The notes under the pieces were generated by a model. That model was not told the origin of the DNA. It searched no databases and saw nothing but the letters and a program-made list of their open reading frames with translations. A DNA stretch of 39,432 bases from Bacteriovoracaceae bacterium (GTDB lineage: Bacteria > Bdellovibrionota > UBA1018), in NCBI GenBank assembly GCA_947463705.1, contig CANHSO010000006.1, positions 1-39,432 of the forward strand. The letters are read 5' to 3'. The translations under genes and the position numbers were made by a program. Shown here in pieces: positions 27,269 through 37,002 of this stretch (within the stretch, counting starts at the first letter, position 1; every line of letters starts with the position of its first letter).

Positions 27269-27436
27269 ATACTGTAGTTCAAGTCTACCTAGACCATCGG
27301 AATAGCTCAAGAAAATGTTGAACTTAAGAGTTCGAGTGCGTGATCACTTTCAAAGACGTGAAAAAACAAGAACCTAGAGACCGTGTCCTGGATGGCACAG
27401 TCAGAGTTTTGAATGGAATGCAGTTCGGGTGAGAAA

Positions 27437-28705
27437 TTACGTCGAATACAGCGGGAATCTGTGGCACATCTCGCGAACTTCTCCACGGATTTTCTTCAGC
27501 TTCTCAGTGTCTCCGCGGGTCTCAATCGATTGATGAATCCAGTGTGCTACTTGCTTCATTTCCGAGTTGCCCATGCCTCGAGTGGTGATTGCCGGTACGC
27601 CGATTCGAATGCCGCTCGTGACAAACGGACTTCGCTTTTCGTTGGGGATGGTATTCTTGTTTACTGTGATCCCAGATTGATCGAGCCAAGTTTCTGCGTC
27701 TTTTCCAGAAATACTACCGTCGCCTGTAGCGGTAAGATCGACCAGCATGAGGTGGTTTTCAGTTCCATCGGTCACTAGCTTAAATCCGAGTTCCATGAGT
27801 TCTTGAGCGAGTGATTTCGCGTTAGAAATCACCTGCTTTTGGTAGTCGACAAACTGGGGTGTGAGTGCTTCTTGGAAGGCTACAGCCTTTGCAGCAATGA
27901 TGTGCATCAATGGACCGCCCTGAATCCCCGGAAAAATGAGTGAATTTGCGGCTTTAATTCGCTCCTGACTACACAAAATAATCCCACCGCGAGGTCCACG
28001 GAGGGTTTTGTGGGTGGTCGATGTAGTGTAAGTCGCGTGAGGAATCGGCGTTGGGTGAAGCCCCGCTGCGACGAGTCCTGCAATATGGGCCATATCGACA
28101 ACGAGATGAGCCTCAGACTCGCGGGCGATCTGCCCCATGATGTCAAAATCAATGATCCGAGGATAAGCACTTGCGCCTGCCACTAAAACTTTAGGGCGTT
28201 CTTTTCGGACTAAATCACGGATTTGATCATAGTCGAGTCGGTGGGTCTCAGGGTGGAGACCGTAGGAAATGCCTTTAAATAGTTTTCCGCTGAAGTTTGC
28301 TGAGCTTCCATGAGTGAGGTGGCCACCATGACTTAAATTCATCCCGACGAGGGTGTCACCGGGTGCCATGAGGGCCATGTAGACGGCCATATTGGCTTGT
28401 GAGCCCGAGTGGGGCTGTACGTTGGCTGCTTCGGCTTTGAAAATCTGGCAAACGCGTCGGATTGCGAGCGCCTCGACCTCGTCGACGAATTCGCATCCAC
28501 CGTAGTAGCGCTTACCTGGATAACCTTCGGCGTACTTATTGGTGAGGATTGAGCCTTGGGTCTCCATGACGGCAGCGCTGGCATAGTTTTCGGAAGCGAT
28601 GAGTTCGAGACCGTCTTCTTCGCGGGTCCACTCGCGTTGAATGGATGCAAAAACTTCTGGATCTTGGCTAGCTAAGGTTTTTTTTAAAGAAGTGGATGCA
28701 GTCAT
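27437..28705 (-). CDS. glyA: Serine hydroxymethyltransferase
   Basis: [42 protein letters not shown] ... [21 protein letters not shown]. Confidence 0.97.
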   Translation of the reverse strand: MTASTSLKKTLASQDPEVFASIQREWTREEDGLELIASENYASAAVMETQGSILTNKYAEGYPGKRYYGGCEFVDEVEALAIRRVCQIFKAEAANVQPHSGSQANMAVYMALMAPGDTLVGMNLSHGGHLTHGSSANFSGKLFKGISYGLHPETHRLDYDQIRDLVRKERPKVLVAGASAYPRIIDFDIMGQIARESEAHLVVDMAHIAGLVAAGLHPTPIPHATYTTSTTHKTLRGPRGGIILCSQERIKAANSLIFPGIQGGPLMHIIAAKAVAFQEALTPQFVDYQKQVISNAKSLAQELMELGFKLVTDGTENHLMLVDLTATGDGSISGKDAETWLDQSGITVNKNTIPNEKRSPFVTSGIRIGVPAITTRGMGNSEMKQVAHWIHQSIETRGDTEKLKKIRGEVREMCHRFPLYST

Positions 28706-29154
28706 TTTTTCTCCAAGGCGTGGATTTTTTGAATTCGCTGGGTGTGCTTTGTTTCATCGTTGAAAGGCGTGTTGAGCCAGACTTGAGTGATTTCAACTCC
28801 ATACTCTGGCGCCACAATCCGAGCTCCCAGACAAAGCACATTTGCGTCGTTATGCTCTCGTGAGAGTCGAGCTGAAACTGGGTTCTCCACCAGCGCAGCG
28901 CGGACGCCGTTGATCTTGTTTGCGGCAATACTCATCCCAATTCCGCTTCCACAGATGAGAACTGCGCGGTGGGCCTCACCCGATGAGATTTTTTGACCAG
29001 CGAGCACGGCAAAATCGGGATAGTCCACCGAGTTCGAATCGGATGGGCCTAGGTCTTCCCATTCCCAATTGGGTAGGGATTGGATGAGTGCGTCCTTAAA
29101 TGAAACTCCAGCGTGATCCGAGGCGATCAATACTTTTCTCGACTTCTGGTTCAC
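28702..29154 (-). CDS. rpiB: Ribose 5-phosphate isomerase B
   Basis: [30 protein letters not shown]...[46 protein letters not shown]; 4-bp overlap with glyA. Confidence 0.93.
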   Translation of the reverse strand: MNQKSRKVLIASDHAGVSFKDALIQSLPNWEWEDLGPSDSNSVDYPDFAVLAGQKISSGEAHRAVLICGSGIGMSIAANKINGVRAALVENPVSARLSREHNDANVLCLGARIVAPEYGVEITQVWLNTPFNDETKHTQRIQKIHALEKK

Positions 29155-29173
29155 TGAGGTGTCTCCTGTATCT

Positions 29174-30493
29174 TTAGATTCTTCCTAGAATGAGGCTGGC
29201 GTTAGTTCCACCGAAGCCGAAGCTATTTGAAAGGACATAATCTAATCGTTTTTCAACAGCATGATTGGCGGTAAAGTCCAGACCCAATTCTTTGCAGGAT
29301 GGATCTAGATTTTTGAGGTTGATGGTGGGGGGGATTCTCCCATCGCGAATTGCGAAGAGCGAAAACATCGCCTCGATCGCTCCAGCGGCTCCCAATAAAT
29401 GGCCCGTCATCGACTTGGTCGAGCTGATATGTAGGTGTTGTGGGCCGTTTGTAAAGACTCGAGCAATTGCCCGAGCCTCCTCTGCATCTCCTGCAGGAGT
29501 CGACGTACCATGGGCGTTGATGTAGCCGACCTGCTCAGGGTTGAGGCCTGAATCTTTGAGAGCCATCACCATGGCACGACGCCCACCTTCTCCTTCTGGA
29601 GCTGGAGTGGTCATATGATAGGCATCGCCTGAGAGACCGTAGCCGAGGATTTCTCCGTAAATTCGGGCTCCGCGCTTTTTAGCAAATTCATACTCTTCGA
29701 GCACGAGGACGGCTGAGCCTTCGCCCATCACAAATCCGTCCCGTTCAGTGTCGAAAGGTCGAGACGCTTCGGTAGGGGCGTCATTTCGAGTCGAGAGGGC
29801 CCGCATCGCTGCGAACCCAGCGATCCCAAGTTTGCAGATCACTGCCTCTGCGCCGCCTGCGATCATAACGTCGGCATCTCCACGTTGAATCATTTTCAAG
29901 GATTCGCCCAGGCTATGAGCGCCCGAAGTACAGGCTGTGACGTTGCAGAGATTGGGGCCCTGCAAGTTTAACAGGATGCTGAGTTGACCCGAGACCATAT
30001 TCGGAATCACTTGGGGAATAAAGAATGGGGTAACTCTCTTGTAGCCTTTGGCTAGAAAATCGTTATGGACAGCTTCAATCTCAGGTAAACCACCCATCCC
30101 TGCACCAATGTTGACGCCCATTCTTTCAGGCGAGATTTGGGTGCGGACGGCGTCTAGCCCTGAGTCTCCGTAAGCCTGCAAGCCAGCTACCAATCCGAGG
30201 TGAACGTAGCGTCCAACTCGTCGTGCTTCTTTTGAGTTGGCTGCTTGAGTCACGGTAAGATCCGGGGAGGGATGGAAGGGACCAATCGGCTGGGTGACGT
30301 CGAATCCTCTGACCTCTGCGCTGATTGTCACGGGACAATCTTGAGTGTCAAAATGGGTCGTCTTTCCGACACCCGAGCGGCCTTCGAGAGCATTCCGCCA
30401 AGTCTCAGTAGGATTCATCCCTAAGGGACTCACGCATCCGATTCCTGTTACGACTACTCTCCGCCGATTTTGCCTTAAATTGGACTCCATCAC
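29174..30493 (-). CDS. fabF: Beta-ketoacyl-ACP synthase II
   Basis: RRVVVTGIGCVSPLG...NVTACTSGAHSLGE...INAHGTSTPAGDAEEARAI...STKSMTGHLLGAAGAIEA...SNSFGFGGTNASLI. Confidence 0.96.
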   Translation of the reverse strand: MMESNLRQNRRRVVVTGIGCVSPLGMNPTETWRNALEGRSGVGKTTHFDTQDCPVTISAEVRGFDVTQPIGPFHPSPDLTVTQAANSKEARRVGRYVHLGLVAGLQAYGDSGLDAVRTQISPERMGVNIGAGMGGLPEIEAVHNDFLAKGYKRVTPFFIPQVIPNMVSGQLSILLNLQGPNLCNVTACTSGAHSLGESLKMIQRGDADVMIAGGAEAVICKLGIAGFAAMRALSTRNDAPTEASRPFDTERDGFVMGEGSAVLVLEEYEFAKKRGARIYGEILGYGLSGDAYHMTTPAPEGEGGRRAMVMALKDSGLNPEQVGYINAHGTSTPAGDAEEARAIARVFTNGPQHLHISSTKSMTGHLLGAAGAIEAMFSLFAIRDGRIPPTINLKNLDPSCKELGLDFTANHAVEKRLDYVLSNSFGFGGTNASLILGRI

Positions 30494-30532
30494 TGTATCT
30501 CCCCGGTGCTCTTAAACTTCTCCTAAGCCGAA

Positions 30533-30775
30533 TTAATGGGTGGCTTTGGAGGCGATGTATTTTACGACGTCGCCTACGGTTTTCATTTTCTCTGCATCTT
30601 CATCTGGGATGTCGAGATCAAACTCTTCTTCCATGGTCATGACTAGCTCGACAATGTCAAGGCTGTCAGCGCCCAGGTCGTCAATGAATGACGCGGTTTG
30701 GGTGACTTTTTCTTGTTCGACGGAAAGTTGGTCACAGATAATGGTTTTGACTCTTTCTTCAACGGAAGTGGACAT
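30533..30775 (-). CDS. acpP: Acyl carrier protein
   Basis: [70 protein letters not shown]. Confidence 0.97.
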   Translation of the reverse strand: MSTSVEERVKTIICDQLSVEQEKVTQTASFIDDLGADSLDIVELVMTMEEEFDLDIPDEDAEKMKTVGDVVKYIASKATH

Positions 30776-30880
30776 TTGATATCTCCTTTTTTCTCTCGAT
30801 CAATTTTCTAAGTGAGGCAGTCTCTTGCTGCTCACTCAGGACTTCTTCAGTAGAACCGCGACCTTCGTGGTTCACCAAAA

Positions 30881-31624
30881 TTACATGTACATCCCGCCAT
30901 TCACCCCAATCACTTGGCCAGTGATGTATCGACTTCCTGGAGATGCTAAAAATGCGGCCAAAGCAGCCACATCTTCTGCACTTCCAAATACACTCATCGG
31001 TACGGACCGGAGAATCGCCTCTTTTTGCGCTTCAGTCAAGGCCGCAGTCATGTCAGTGCCGATGAATCCAGGGGTGATGACATTAACTCGGACATGGCGG
31101 CTGGCCAGCTCCTTGGCAACACTTTTACTAAAGCCGATCAATCCTGCCTTGGCAGCACTATACGCGCTTTGTCCCGCATTTCCTGATTCGCCGACGACGG
31201 ACGAAATTTGGATAATGCTGCCCGAACGCGCTCGCATCATTTGCTTAGCGGCAGCGCGGGTGCAGTAAATAGCGCCCTTGAGGTCGACGTCTAAAGTGCG
31301 ATCGAGGTCTTCATTTTTCATCCGGATTAAAAGCGAGTCGATCGTGACGCCAGCATTATTGACTAAGACATCGAGAGGTCCGTGAGTTTTAGCGACTCCG
31401 TCCAATTTTTCATCCACCAAGTTTGGATTGGATACGTCAAACCCACAAAGCTCTCCGCTGCCCCCGGCAGCACGGATTTGATCCAAGACTTCTTGTGCTT
31501 TGCTTTCGTTTGATGTGTAGTTGATCAGCACAAAAAATCCATCCTGAGCGAGCTGAATGGCTGTGGCAGCTCCGATTCCTCGGGACGCTCCGGTGACTAG
31601 TGCGGTTTTTTTCTTCTGGTTCAC
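30881..31624 (-). CDS. fabG: 3-oxoacyl-ACP reductase
   Basis: TALVTGASRGIGAATA...VLVNNAGVTIDSLLIRM...YSAAKAGLIGFSKSVAKE...GQVIGVNGGMYM. Confidence 0.95.
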   Translation of the reverse strand: MNQKKKTALVTGASRGIGAATAIQLAQDGFFVLINYTSNESKAQEVLDQIRAAGGSGELCGFDVSNPNLVDEKLDGVAKTHGPLDVLVNNAGVTIDSLLIRMKNEDLDRTLDVDLKGAIYCTRAAAKQMMRARSGSIIQISSVVGESGNAGQSAYSAAKAGLIGFSKSVAKELASRHVRVNVITPGFIGTDMTAALTEAQKEAILRSVPMSVFGSAEDVAALAAFLASPGSRYITGQVIGVNGGMYM

Positions 31625-32700
31625 AGGCGTAGTTCTCCTTCGGATGTTTTGCGATGCTGAGCCAAGAACCCCTCGAGTGCAGCGATGGCTTTGGAGTCAC
31701 CTACTGAGCTTAGGGCGCAAGTTCTTTCAGCGACTGATGCAATTCTCTTAATCAGTCCGGACAAAACTTTACCCGGACCAAACTCAATCGCAGCGTTGAA
31801 GTCAGCGGCCAAAAGGTATTGAATGGATTGTTTCCAGAGGACAGGGTGGTCTACTTGTTCAATCAGAAAGTCCAAGACGAGCTCGGGCTCCTGATTGAGT
31901 CTGCCTGTTCGATTGGCTACGTAGGGGATGCTTAAGGCCTTGGGTTTTTGGGCCGAGGAAGCCTGGGTAAAGATCTCTGCCATTTTTTCTCGTGCAGGCC
32001 TCATGAGTTGACAATGGAATGGAGCACTGACTTGAAGTGGAATCGCCTTGCCTCCGGCGAAATCGCCTCCAGCTTTAATGAGTGCGACGGCCTCTAGGAT
32101 TGCATCGGCAGAACCTGCGATCACAATTTGTCCTGGGGCATTAAAGTTGGCGGGTGACACGGTGGCGCTCACTGTGGTTTCAGTTTCGCTAACTGTTGCT
32201 CGGGCTTGGATCGCATTTTCGGTTGCTCGAGCGCAAAGAGAATCAATCAACGAATCATCGAGTCCTAAGATGGCGGCCATTCCACCTTGTCCCGCGGGCA
32301 CCGCTTTTTGCATCGCAGTACCTCGTTCGCGAACCCATTGCACTGCAGTTCCTAAGTCAAGACATCCGACAGCAACGAGGGCGGAGTATTCCCCTAAGGA
32401 GTGACCGGCGACGGCTGCAGGTTTAAATTCGAGTTCTTTTTGCGCTACTCGAAACGCCGCGACGGACGCGGCGAGTAAGCAGGGCTGAGTGTTCTCAGTG
32501 AGAATCAGGTCCGACTCAGGGCCTTCGAAGCAAAGTTTTTTCAGGTCGATTCGGATGGCGTCAGAAGCTTCTTCGAAAACTTCTCGTGCGACGGCAAATT
32601 GTTCGAACAGGTCTTTGCCCATTCCGACATGCTGAGATCCCTGCCCTGGAAAAACGGCAAAGAGTTGGTGAGAAGTAGGAAGCTGAGGTGCGGTGCTCAT
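31621..32700 (-). CDS. fabD: Malonyl CoA-acyl carrier protein transacylase
   Basis: FAVFPGQGSQHVGMGKDL...AVAGHSLGEYSALVAVG...PANFNAPGQIVIAG...VSAPFHCQLM. Confidence 0.95.
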   Translation of the reverse strand: MSTAPQLPTSHQLFAVFPGQGSQHVGMGKDLFEQFAVAREVFEEASDAIRIDLKKLCFEGPESDLILTENTQPCLLAASVAAFRVAQKELEFKPAAVAGHSLGEYSALVAVGCLDLGTAVQWVRERGTAMQKAVPAGQGGMAAILGLDDSLIDSLCARATENAIQARATVSETETTVSATVSPANFNAPGQIVIAGSADAILEAVALIKAGGDFAGGKAIPLQVSAPFHCQLMRPAREKMAEIFTQASSAQKPKALSIPYVANRTGRLNQEPELVLDFLIEQVDHPVLWKQSIQYLLAADFNAAIEFGPGKVLSGLIKRIASVAERTCALSSVGDSKAIAALEGFLAQHRKTSEGELRL

Positions 32701-32793
32701 TTCAGTGATAGCTCCTTCGGTAGAGTGAAAGTTAAAATTTTGATTTTAGAGTGTCAACGCATTTTTCCTGTCTTCGCAGGAGTCTAGTCGCGC

Positions 32794-33819
32794 CTACCAG
32801 CGAACCAGAATCGATCCGTAAGTGAGTCCTGCGCCAAATACGTCGAGCAGGAGCGTTTGTCCTTTTTGGATTCTTCCGTCTCGAACTGCTTCGTCCATGG
32901 CCGTAGGAACAGTTGCGGAGGAGGTGTTACCAAACCGATCGATGTTCACGAGTACTTTACTCATCGGGAAATTGAGCCGTTTCGCGACGGCTTCAATAAT
33001 TCTCAAGTTGGCTTGGTGTGGAATGAGCCAGTCAATTTCTTCAGGCTTGAGTCCATTTGCTTCAATCGCCATGACTGCGTAATCAGAGAGAGTTCTGACC
33101 GCAGATTTAAAGATCTCCTTGCCCTTCATATTCATTTTATGGAGGTTTTTGCTGTAAGCTTCTGGGGTGACTTCCAGATTAGATCCACCCGCAGGGATGT
33201 GAAACACTTCCCAGAGGTCGCCGTCTGATCCCAAGTGACTGGACAAAATCCGGTGAGGCGATTGAGCATGGGTTTGCTCTACGATAAAAGCACCCGCGCC
33301 GTCGCCGAATAAGATACACGAGCTTCGGTCAGACCAATTTGTAACGCTACTGAGAACGTCCGCACCAACAACGAGGGAGGTTCTAACCTGACCACTTCGG
33401 ATGAATTGGTCTGCCGTGGCGAGAGCGTAGACAAAACCAGAGCATGCAGCGTTTAAATCCATTGCCCAAGCCCGACGGGCACCGAGTTTATGCTGGAGCC
33501 AGCACGCTGCAGATGGGATGAGTGTATCTGGTGTGACGGTTGCGTAGATAATTTGGTCAATTTGATCCGGAGTTTTTCCGGCCATTTCGAGAGCCTTGAG
33601 GGCAGCTGCGTAACCGAGCGAAGAGTTTTGTTCGCTCGGGTCGCCCGGGCGAACAATCCGGCGTTCTCGAATTCCCGTTCTATCGGCGATCCACTCGTCT
33701 GATGTGTCGACCCGTTTTGCGAGGTCATGATTGGTGAGTCGATTTTGAGGAAACGCTGATCCTGTTCCTGTGATTCTAGAAGAGTATGGAGAGTGGCTGT
33801 TTTGAGTCACGGTGTTCAA
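32794..33819 (-). CDS. fabH: Beta-ketoacyl-ACP synthase III (TTG start)
   Basis: ITGTGSAFPQNRLTNHDL...DLNAACSGFVYALATA...WLIPHQANLRIIEAVA...DRFGNTSSATVPTAM; GGAGAT Shine-Dalgarno-like sequence ahead of TTG at 33819. Confidence 0.95.
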   Translation of the reverse strand: MNTVTQNSHSPYSSRITGTGSAFPQNRLTNHDLAKRVDTSDEWIADRTGIRERRIVRPGDPSEQNSSLGYAAALKALEMAGKTPDQIDQIIYATVTPDTLIPSAACWLQHKLGARRAWAMDLNAACSGFVYALATADQFIRSGQVRTSLVVGADVLSSVTNWSDRSSCILFGDGAGAFIVEQTHAQSPHRILSSHLGSDGDLWEVFHIPAGGSNLEVTPEAYSKNLHKMNMKGKEIFKSAVRTLSDYAVMAIEANGLKPEEIDWLIPHQANLRIIEAVAKRLNFPMSKVLVNIDRFGNTSSATVPTAMDEAVRDGRIQKGQTLLLDVFGAGLTYGSILVRW

Positions 33820-33853
33820 TGCGGATCTCCCTATGATGATTCAGTGGTTTTTA

Positions 33854-34492
33854 TTAGAGTTTGAGGTCCTTGAGAGCTGAGAACGGATGACTAGATTTGA
33901 TCTTCGAGCACGCGCAGCGCCCTAAATTGAGGTCGGTGCCGCAGTGGGTGCACATCCCTTTGCAGGCGTCGCTACAAAGCGGCTGAAAAGGGACCTGGAG
34001 CTGGAGTTGTTCGGTGGTCACGTCGCTTAAGTCAATAGAGTCTTCAGAGAGGTAGGTGATATCTAAGTCTTGGCCACTGGAGACCGCTTCATCCTCAGCA
34101 TAGTTGTGTGCGTGTCGAGCAAATCCTTGGTTTTGACCCATCGGGCGACCCCGTTCACGAGAGTCGGGTTTTCGCTGAAGATGTGCAACGCCAGCCATGA
34201 CTGGATCTTTACAGAAGAGACCTGAAAAATGAATCTTGCAGGAACGTTCAAATGAATTCGCGCAACGGCTGCAAAGGAGATGAATATGGGTCTCGATGTT
34301 ACCCGACACCACGACGACATCATCTACTTTTCTCAGAGAGAATGAGGTGGTGATCGGTCGCATTTTTTTTCTCGGAGGGAGGGTTTCGGAGTCTTCGTCT
34401 ACACGACAAACGGCTTCCAGTACCCAAGGCTCATCCTGAGTGAATTCGAGTTCTGTCTCTTGATCTGTAATTTCATGTAAATAGATCTTCAT
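33854..34492 (-). CDS. yceD: YceD/DUF177 family protein
   Basis: LLCSRCANSFERSC ... LQVPFQPLCSDACKGMCTHCGTDLNLGRCAC; upstream of the fab genes. ATG at 34492 preferred. Confidence 0.8.
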   Translation of the reverse strand: MKIYLHEITDQETELEFTQDEPWVLEAVCRVDEDSETLPPRKKMRPITTSFSLRKVDDVVVVSGNIETHIHLLCSRCANSFERSCKIHFSGLFCKDPVMAGVAHLQRKPDSRERGRPMGQNQGFARHAHNYAEDEAVSSGQDLDITYLSEDSIDLSDVTTEQLQLQVPFQPLCSDACKGMCTHCGTDLNLGRCACSKIKSSHPFSALKDLKL

Positions 34493-34531
34493 GGATGCAC
34501 CTAATTCGTTTGATACCAAAGTGGTCGGATA

Positions 34532-35599
34532 CTATCTTGCACTTGAACGAGAGTCAATTGGAATTACTCGCAATTTTCGCTCGTTCCGAATTTCCCAGAC
34601 GACCTTCCTGTCTGCGAGTTGGCGGGGTTTGAGCCCTAAAATTCGAGCGGGGACTCGAGTGAGTTGGTGAACTGATCTGAGCAGAATCTCTCGAATAGAA
34701 CAGCTGAGATCCCGAGCCTCGGCCTCCGCCCAGCGGCAGTAGCTTTCAGGCAGGAGAAGACCGCCTCCTGCAAGCATTCCTGTCGATGTACGGCTAGCTC
34801 CCGCTTGAAAGTGGACTTTTAAGCGACCGAGCGTGCTCCATCGCGGGTTCCTGGAGTGTCCCGCAGCCGCTGCACAATCTGAAATGAGGCAGACCGAGTG
34901 GCTGGGGTGAAGGGCTCGTGTGAGGCGAATCCAGGGCCGGGAAATATGAATTTGATCCACGATCAACTCGAGATAGATCTCTCGGTTGCCTAGGGCAGCA
35001 CCCAATACTCCAGGCTCCCGATGATGGTAGGCGAGCGCATTCCAGGCATGGGTGACCCCTCGGATGCCGAGATCAAAGGCCTTCTTTGCTTGTTCAAAGG
35101 TAGCCTTCGAGTGGCCTGCTGAAAGAAGAATGCCTCGTGGATTGCACCATTTGATCAACTGACGCAGTTTGAGGGTGGAGATCTCTTCAGGAGCTAGGGT
35201 GATGATTTTGAGGGTGCCTTGGCTCGCCACCCAGAGTGCTTCCAGCTCGTCGGGATTGAGCTTCCTGACGAGCGGAGTGGGGTGGGCTCCGCTCATGTGA
35301 GGACCGATCCACGGCCCCTCGAGGTGGATGCCGAAGGGCTTCGCTCCAGGGAATTGATCGGAGCGAATCCATCGCCCCAGGCGCACCACAGTTTCCCTTA
35401 GATCCTTTGGAGTGGTAGTCACTGTGGTAGCGCAGAATCCAGCTAAACCCGATTTCCAGAGTTCGCTAGAGAGTTCGTTGAGTTGTTTGGGCGAGGCAGA
35501 CATGAGGTCAATTCCGAAAGCGCCATGAAAGTGGAGGTCCACCGCACCGACGGTTTCGAGCTCCCTCGGGCCTTCGCCAGGGTTTTTGTTGAGTTTCAT
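34532..35599 (-). CDS. nagA: N-acetylglucosamine-6-phosphate deacetylase-like amidohydrolase
   Basis: VDLHFHGAFGIDLM...GFCATTVTTTPKDL...FGIHLEGPWIGPHMSGAHP...LSAGHSKATFEQAKKAFDLGIRGVTHAWNAL; ATG at 35599 preferred over 35626. Confidence 0.78.
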   Translation of the reverse strand: MKLNKNPGEGPRELETVGAVDLHFHGAFGIDLMSASPKQLNELSSELWKSGLAGFCATTVTTTPKDLRETVVRLGRWIRSDQFPGAKPFGIHLEGPWIGPHMSGAHPTPLVRKLNPDELEALWVASQGTLKIITLAPEEISTLKLRQLIKWCNPRGILLSAGHSKATFEQAKKAFDLGIRGVTHAWNALAYHHREPGVLGAALGNREIYLELIVDQIHISRPWIRLTRALHPSHSVCLISDCAAAAGHSRNPRWSTLGRLKVHFQAGASRTSTGMLAGGGLLLPESYCRWAEAEARDLSCSIREILLRSVHQLTRVPARILGLKPRQLADRKVVWEIRNERKLRVIPIDSRSSAR

Positions 35600-35672
35600 C
35601 TTGACTGTCTGAGTCCCACGTGCCACTTCTTGGTGTTATCATTAAGACGAACTTGAAAAAAGGCAAAATAGT

Positions 35673-36284
35673 ATGGTTAAGTCTCTCTTCCCTTCGTTTT
35701 CAAAATTAACAGGGAAATCAAAATCTAACGCTCCCTCTGCTTCCGGTAAAAAAACAGGGGCTGCTGTATCCCGTTCGAATTCAGGTTCCCGCTCTCATTC
35801 GGGTTCGACGAGCGATTCGAACCATACCTCATCGCACTCAACTCACGCAGCTAAGGCGCCGGCAAAAGCTAAATCAAAGGCCGCCTCGGCACCAAAAAAG
35901 TCCGATTTATTGACCAAGAGAAGCTTGGCAGAAGTTCTGGGCGAAACCGTTTGTCGTGAGGTCGCCTGCGAAGGTCTGGCTACTTCGGGCGGATATTGCC
36001 GCCTTCACTACATTAAAAACTGGAAAAAAATTAAGCGCAAGGAAGTCATTCTTCGAGAGAAAAAGCTCAATCAATACATCGAAGAATTGGTGGCTAAGTA
36101 CCCAGAAAAGTACATCGAAGCCATCCGTCAGGACTTGGCTAGCGATAAAGACTTTGCAAAAGTCATCTACGATCTCGATCTCGATGAGGCAGTCGATGAT
36201 TTTGATGTCGAGGCCTCTGAGTCTGTGGATTCATTGATCGACACCATTAAGCGAGACTTCGAAGACGAAGGTGACGCGTTCTAG
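35673..36284 (+). CDS. Hypothetical protein: Ser/Ala/Lys-rich low-complexity N-terminus plus Cys/His-containing conserved-looking C-terminus
   Basis: N-terminal SGKKTGAAVSRSNSGSRSHSGSTSDSNHTSSHSTHAAKAPAKAKSKAA; then VCREVACEGLATSGGYCRLHYIKNW, putative C-x4-C-x9-C-x2-H metal site. Confidence 0.75.
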   Translation: MVKSLFPSFSKLTGKSKSNAPSASGKKTGAAVSRSNSGSRSHSGSTSDSNHTSSHSTHAAKAPAKAKSKAASAPKKSDLLTKRSLAEVLGETVCREVACEGLATSGGYCRLHYIKNWKKIKRKEVILREKKLNQYIEELVAKYPEKYIEAIRQDLASDKDFAKVIYDLDLDEAVDDFDVEASESVDSLIDTIKRDFEDEGDAF

Positions 36285-36369
36285 TTTGATTTAGGGTGAG
36301 GCAATTCAGCTTAATCGGTTGAGTTGCCTTATGTTTTGATTAGTAGATAGTTGAGTATTTAGAAAAACA

Positions 36370-36407
36370 AAACGCCCACCAGTTCTTGCGAGCTGAAGTG
36401 GGCGTTT
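36370..36407. terminator. Bidirectional intrinsic-terminator-like hairpin
   Basis: aaacgcccac-CAGTTC-ttgc-GAGCTG-aa-gtgggcgttt: 10-bp outer stem, 6-bp inner stem with one G-T pair, 2-nt bulge, 4-nt loop; flanked by A-rich left and T-rich right sequence, between convergent genes. Confidence 0.85.
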
Positions 36408-36444
36408 GCTTTTGTGTGTGTAAGTGGAGAGGGAACTCTAAGAC

Positions 36445-36714
36445 TTAGTGAAGAACTTTTTTCAAAGAAGTCATGCGCTTCTTGAATGCGCCTTCGCTCA
36501 TCGCGATTTCAGGGCTGAGGGCGAAAATGCGGCAGAAAGTGAGCCAAACGTAAACAGAAGGCTTCAGCTTTTCGTTTTCGATTTTGGAGAGAAGACCTTG
36601 GGTGATCTTGAGATCATCGCAAAGGCGTTGTTGGCTGATTTTCTTCGCTTTTCTTTCAGCATACATGAGGTTGCAAATACGACGTGCGACTGCATTTTCG
36701 GTTTCTAATTTCAT
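36445..36714 (-). CDS. XRE-family helix-turn-helix transcriptional regulator
   Basis: ICNLMYAERKAKKISQQRLCDDLKITQGLLSKIENEKLKPSVYVWLTFCRIFAL matches the HTH_3 pattern. Confidence 0.85.
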   Translation of the reverse strand: MKLETENAVARRICNLMYAERKAKKISQQRLCDDLKITQGLLSKIENEKLKPSVYVWLTFCRIFALSPEIAMSEGAFKKRMTSLKKVLH

Positions 36715-37002
36715 AAAACTAACCTTTCGTTTTTTGACGAGTGAGGAACGCGCCCAATTAGCACTTTTTAAGTGGCTGAAAACTAGGTGAACTGTTCCCG
36801 TTGATTTATCCTAGAAGAGAATGATTTAAGCGGAGAGAATAATAATTCTGAATCGCCTATAAGTCAATAATAAAAGATTAAGATATCTCGAATTGATTAG
36901 TGAGCATTTAATAAAGCCGTGGCTTTGGTTTTTTATTCTCAATTAATTAGGTAGAAATAAATTAATGATTTTCTGTATTAAGAAATTTTTAGTTAATTTG
37001 AT

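Noticed and set aside
13234-27305. Many 60-140 aa ORFs on the plus strand and in other minus frames inside the giant gene (e.g. 19938-20276 +, 26335-26754 -, 15976-16356 -)
   Set aside because: Compositionally biased shadow ORFs of a single long repeat-rich coding frame; no recognisable domains.
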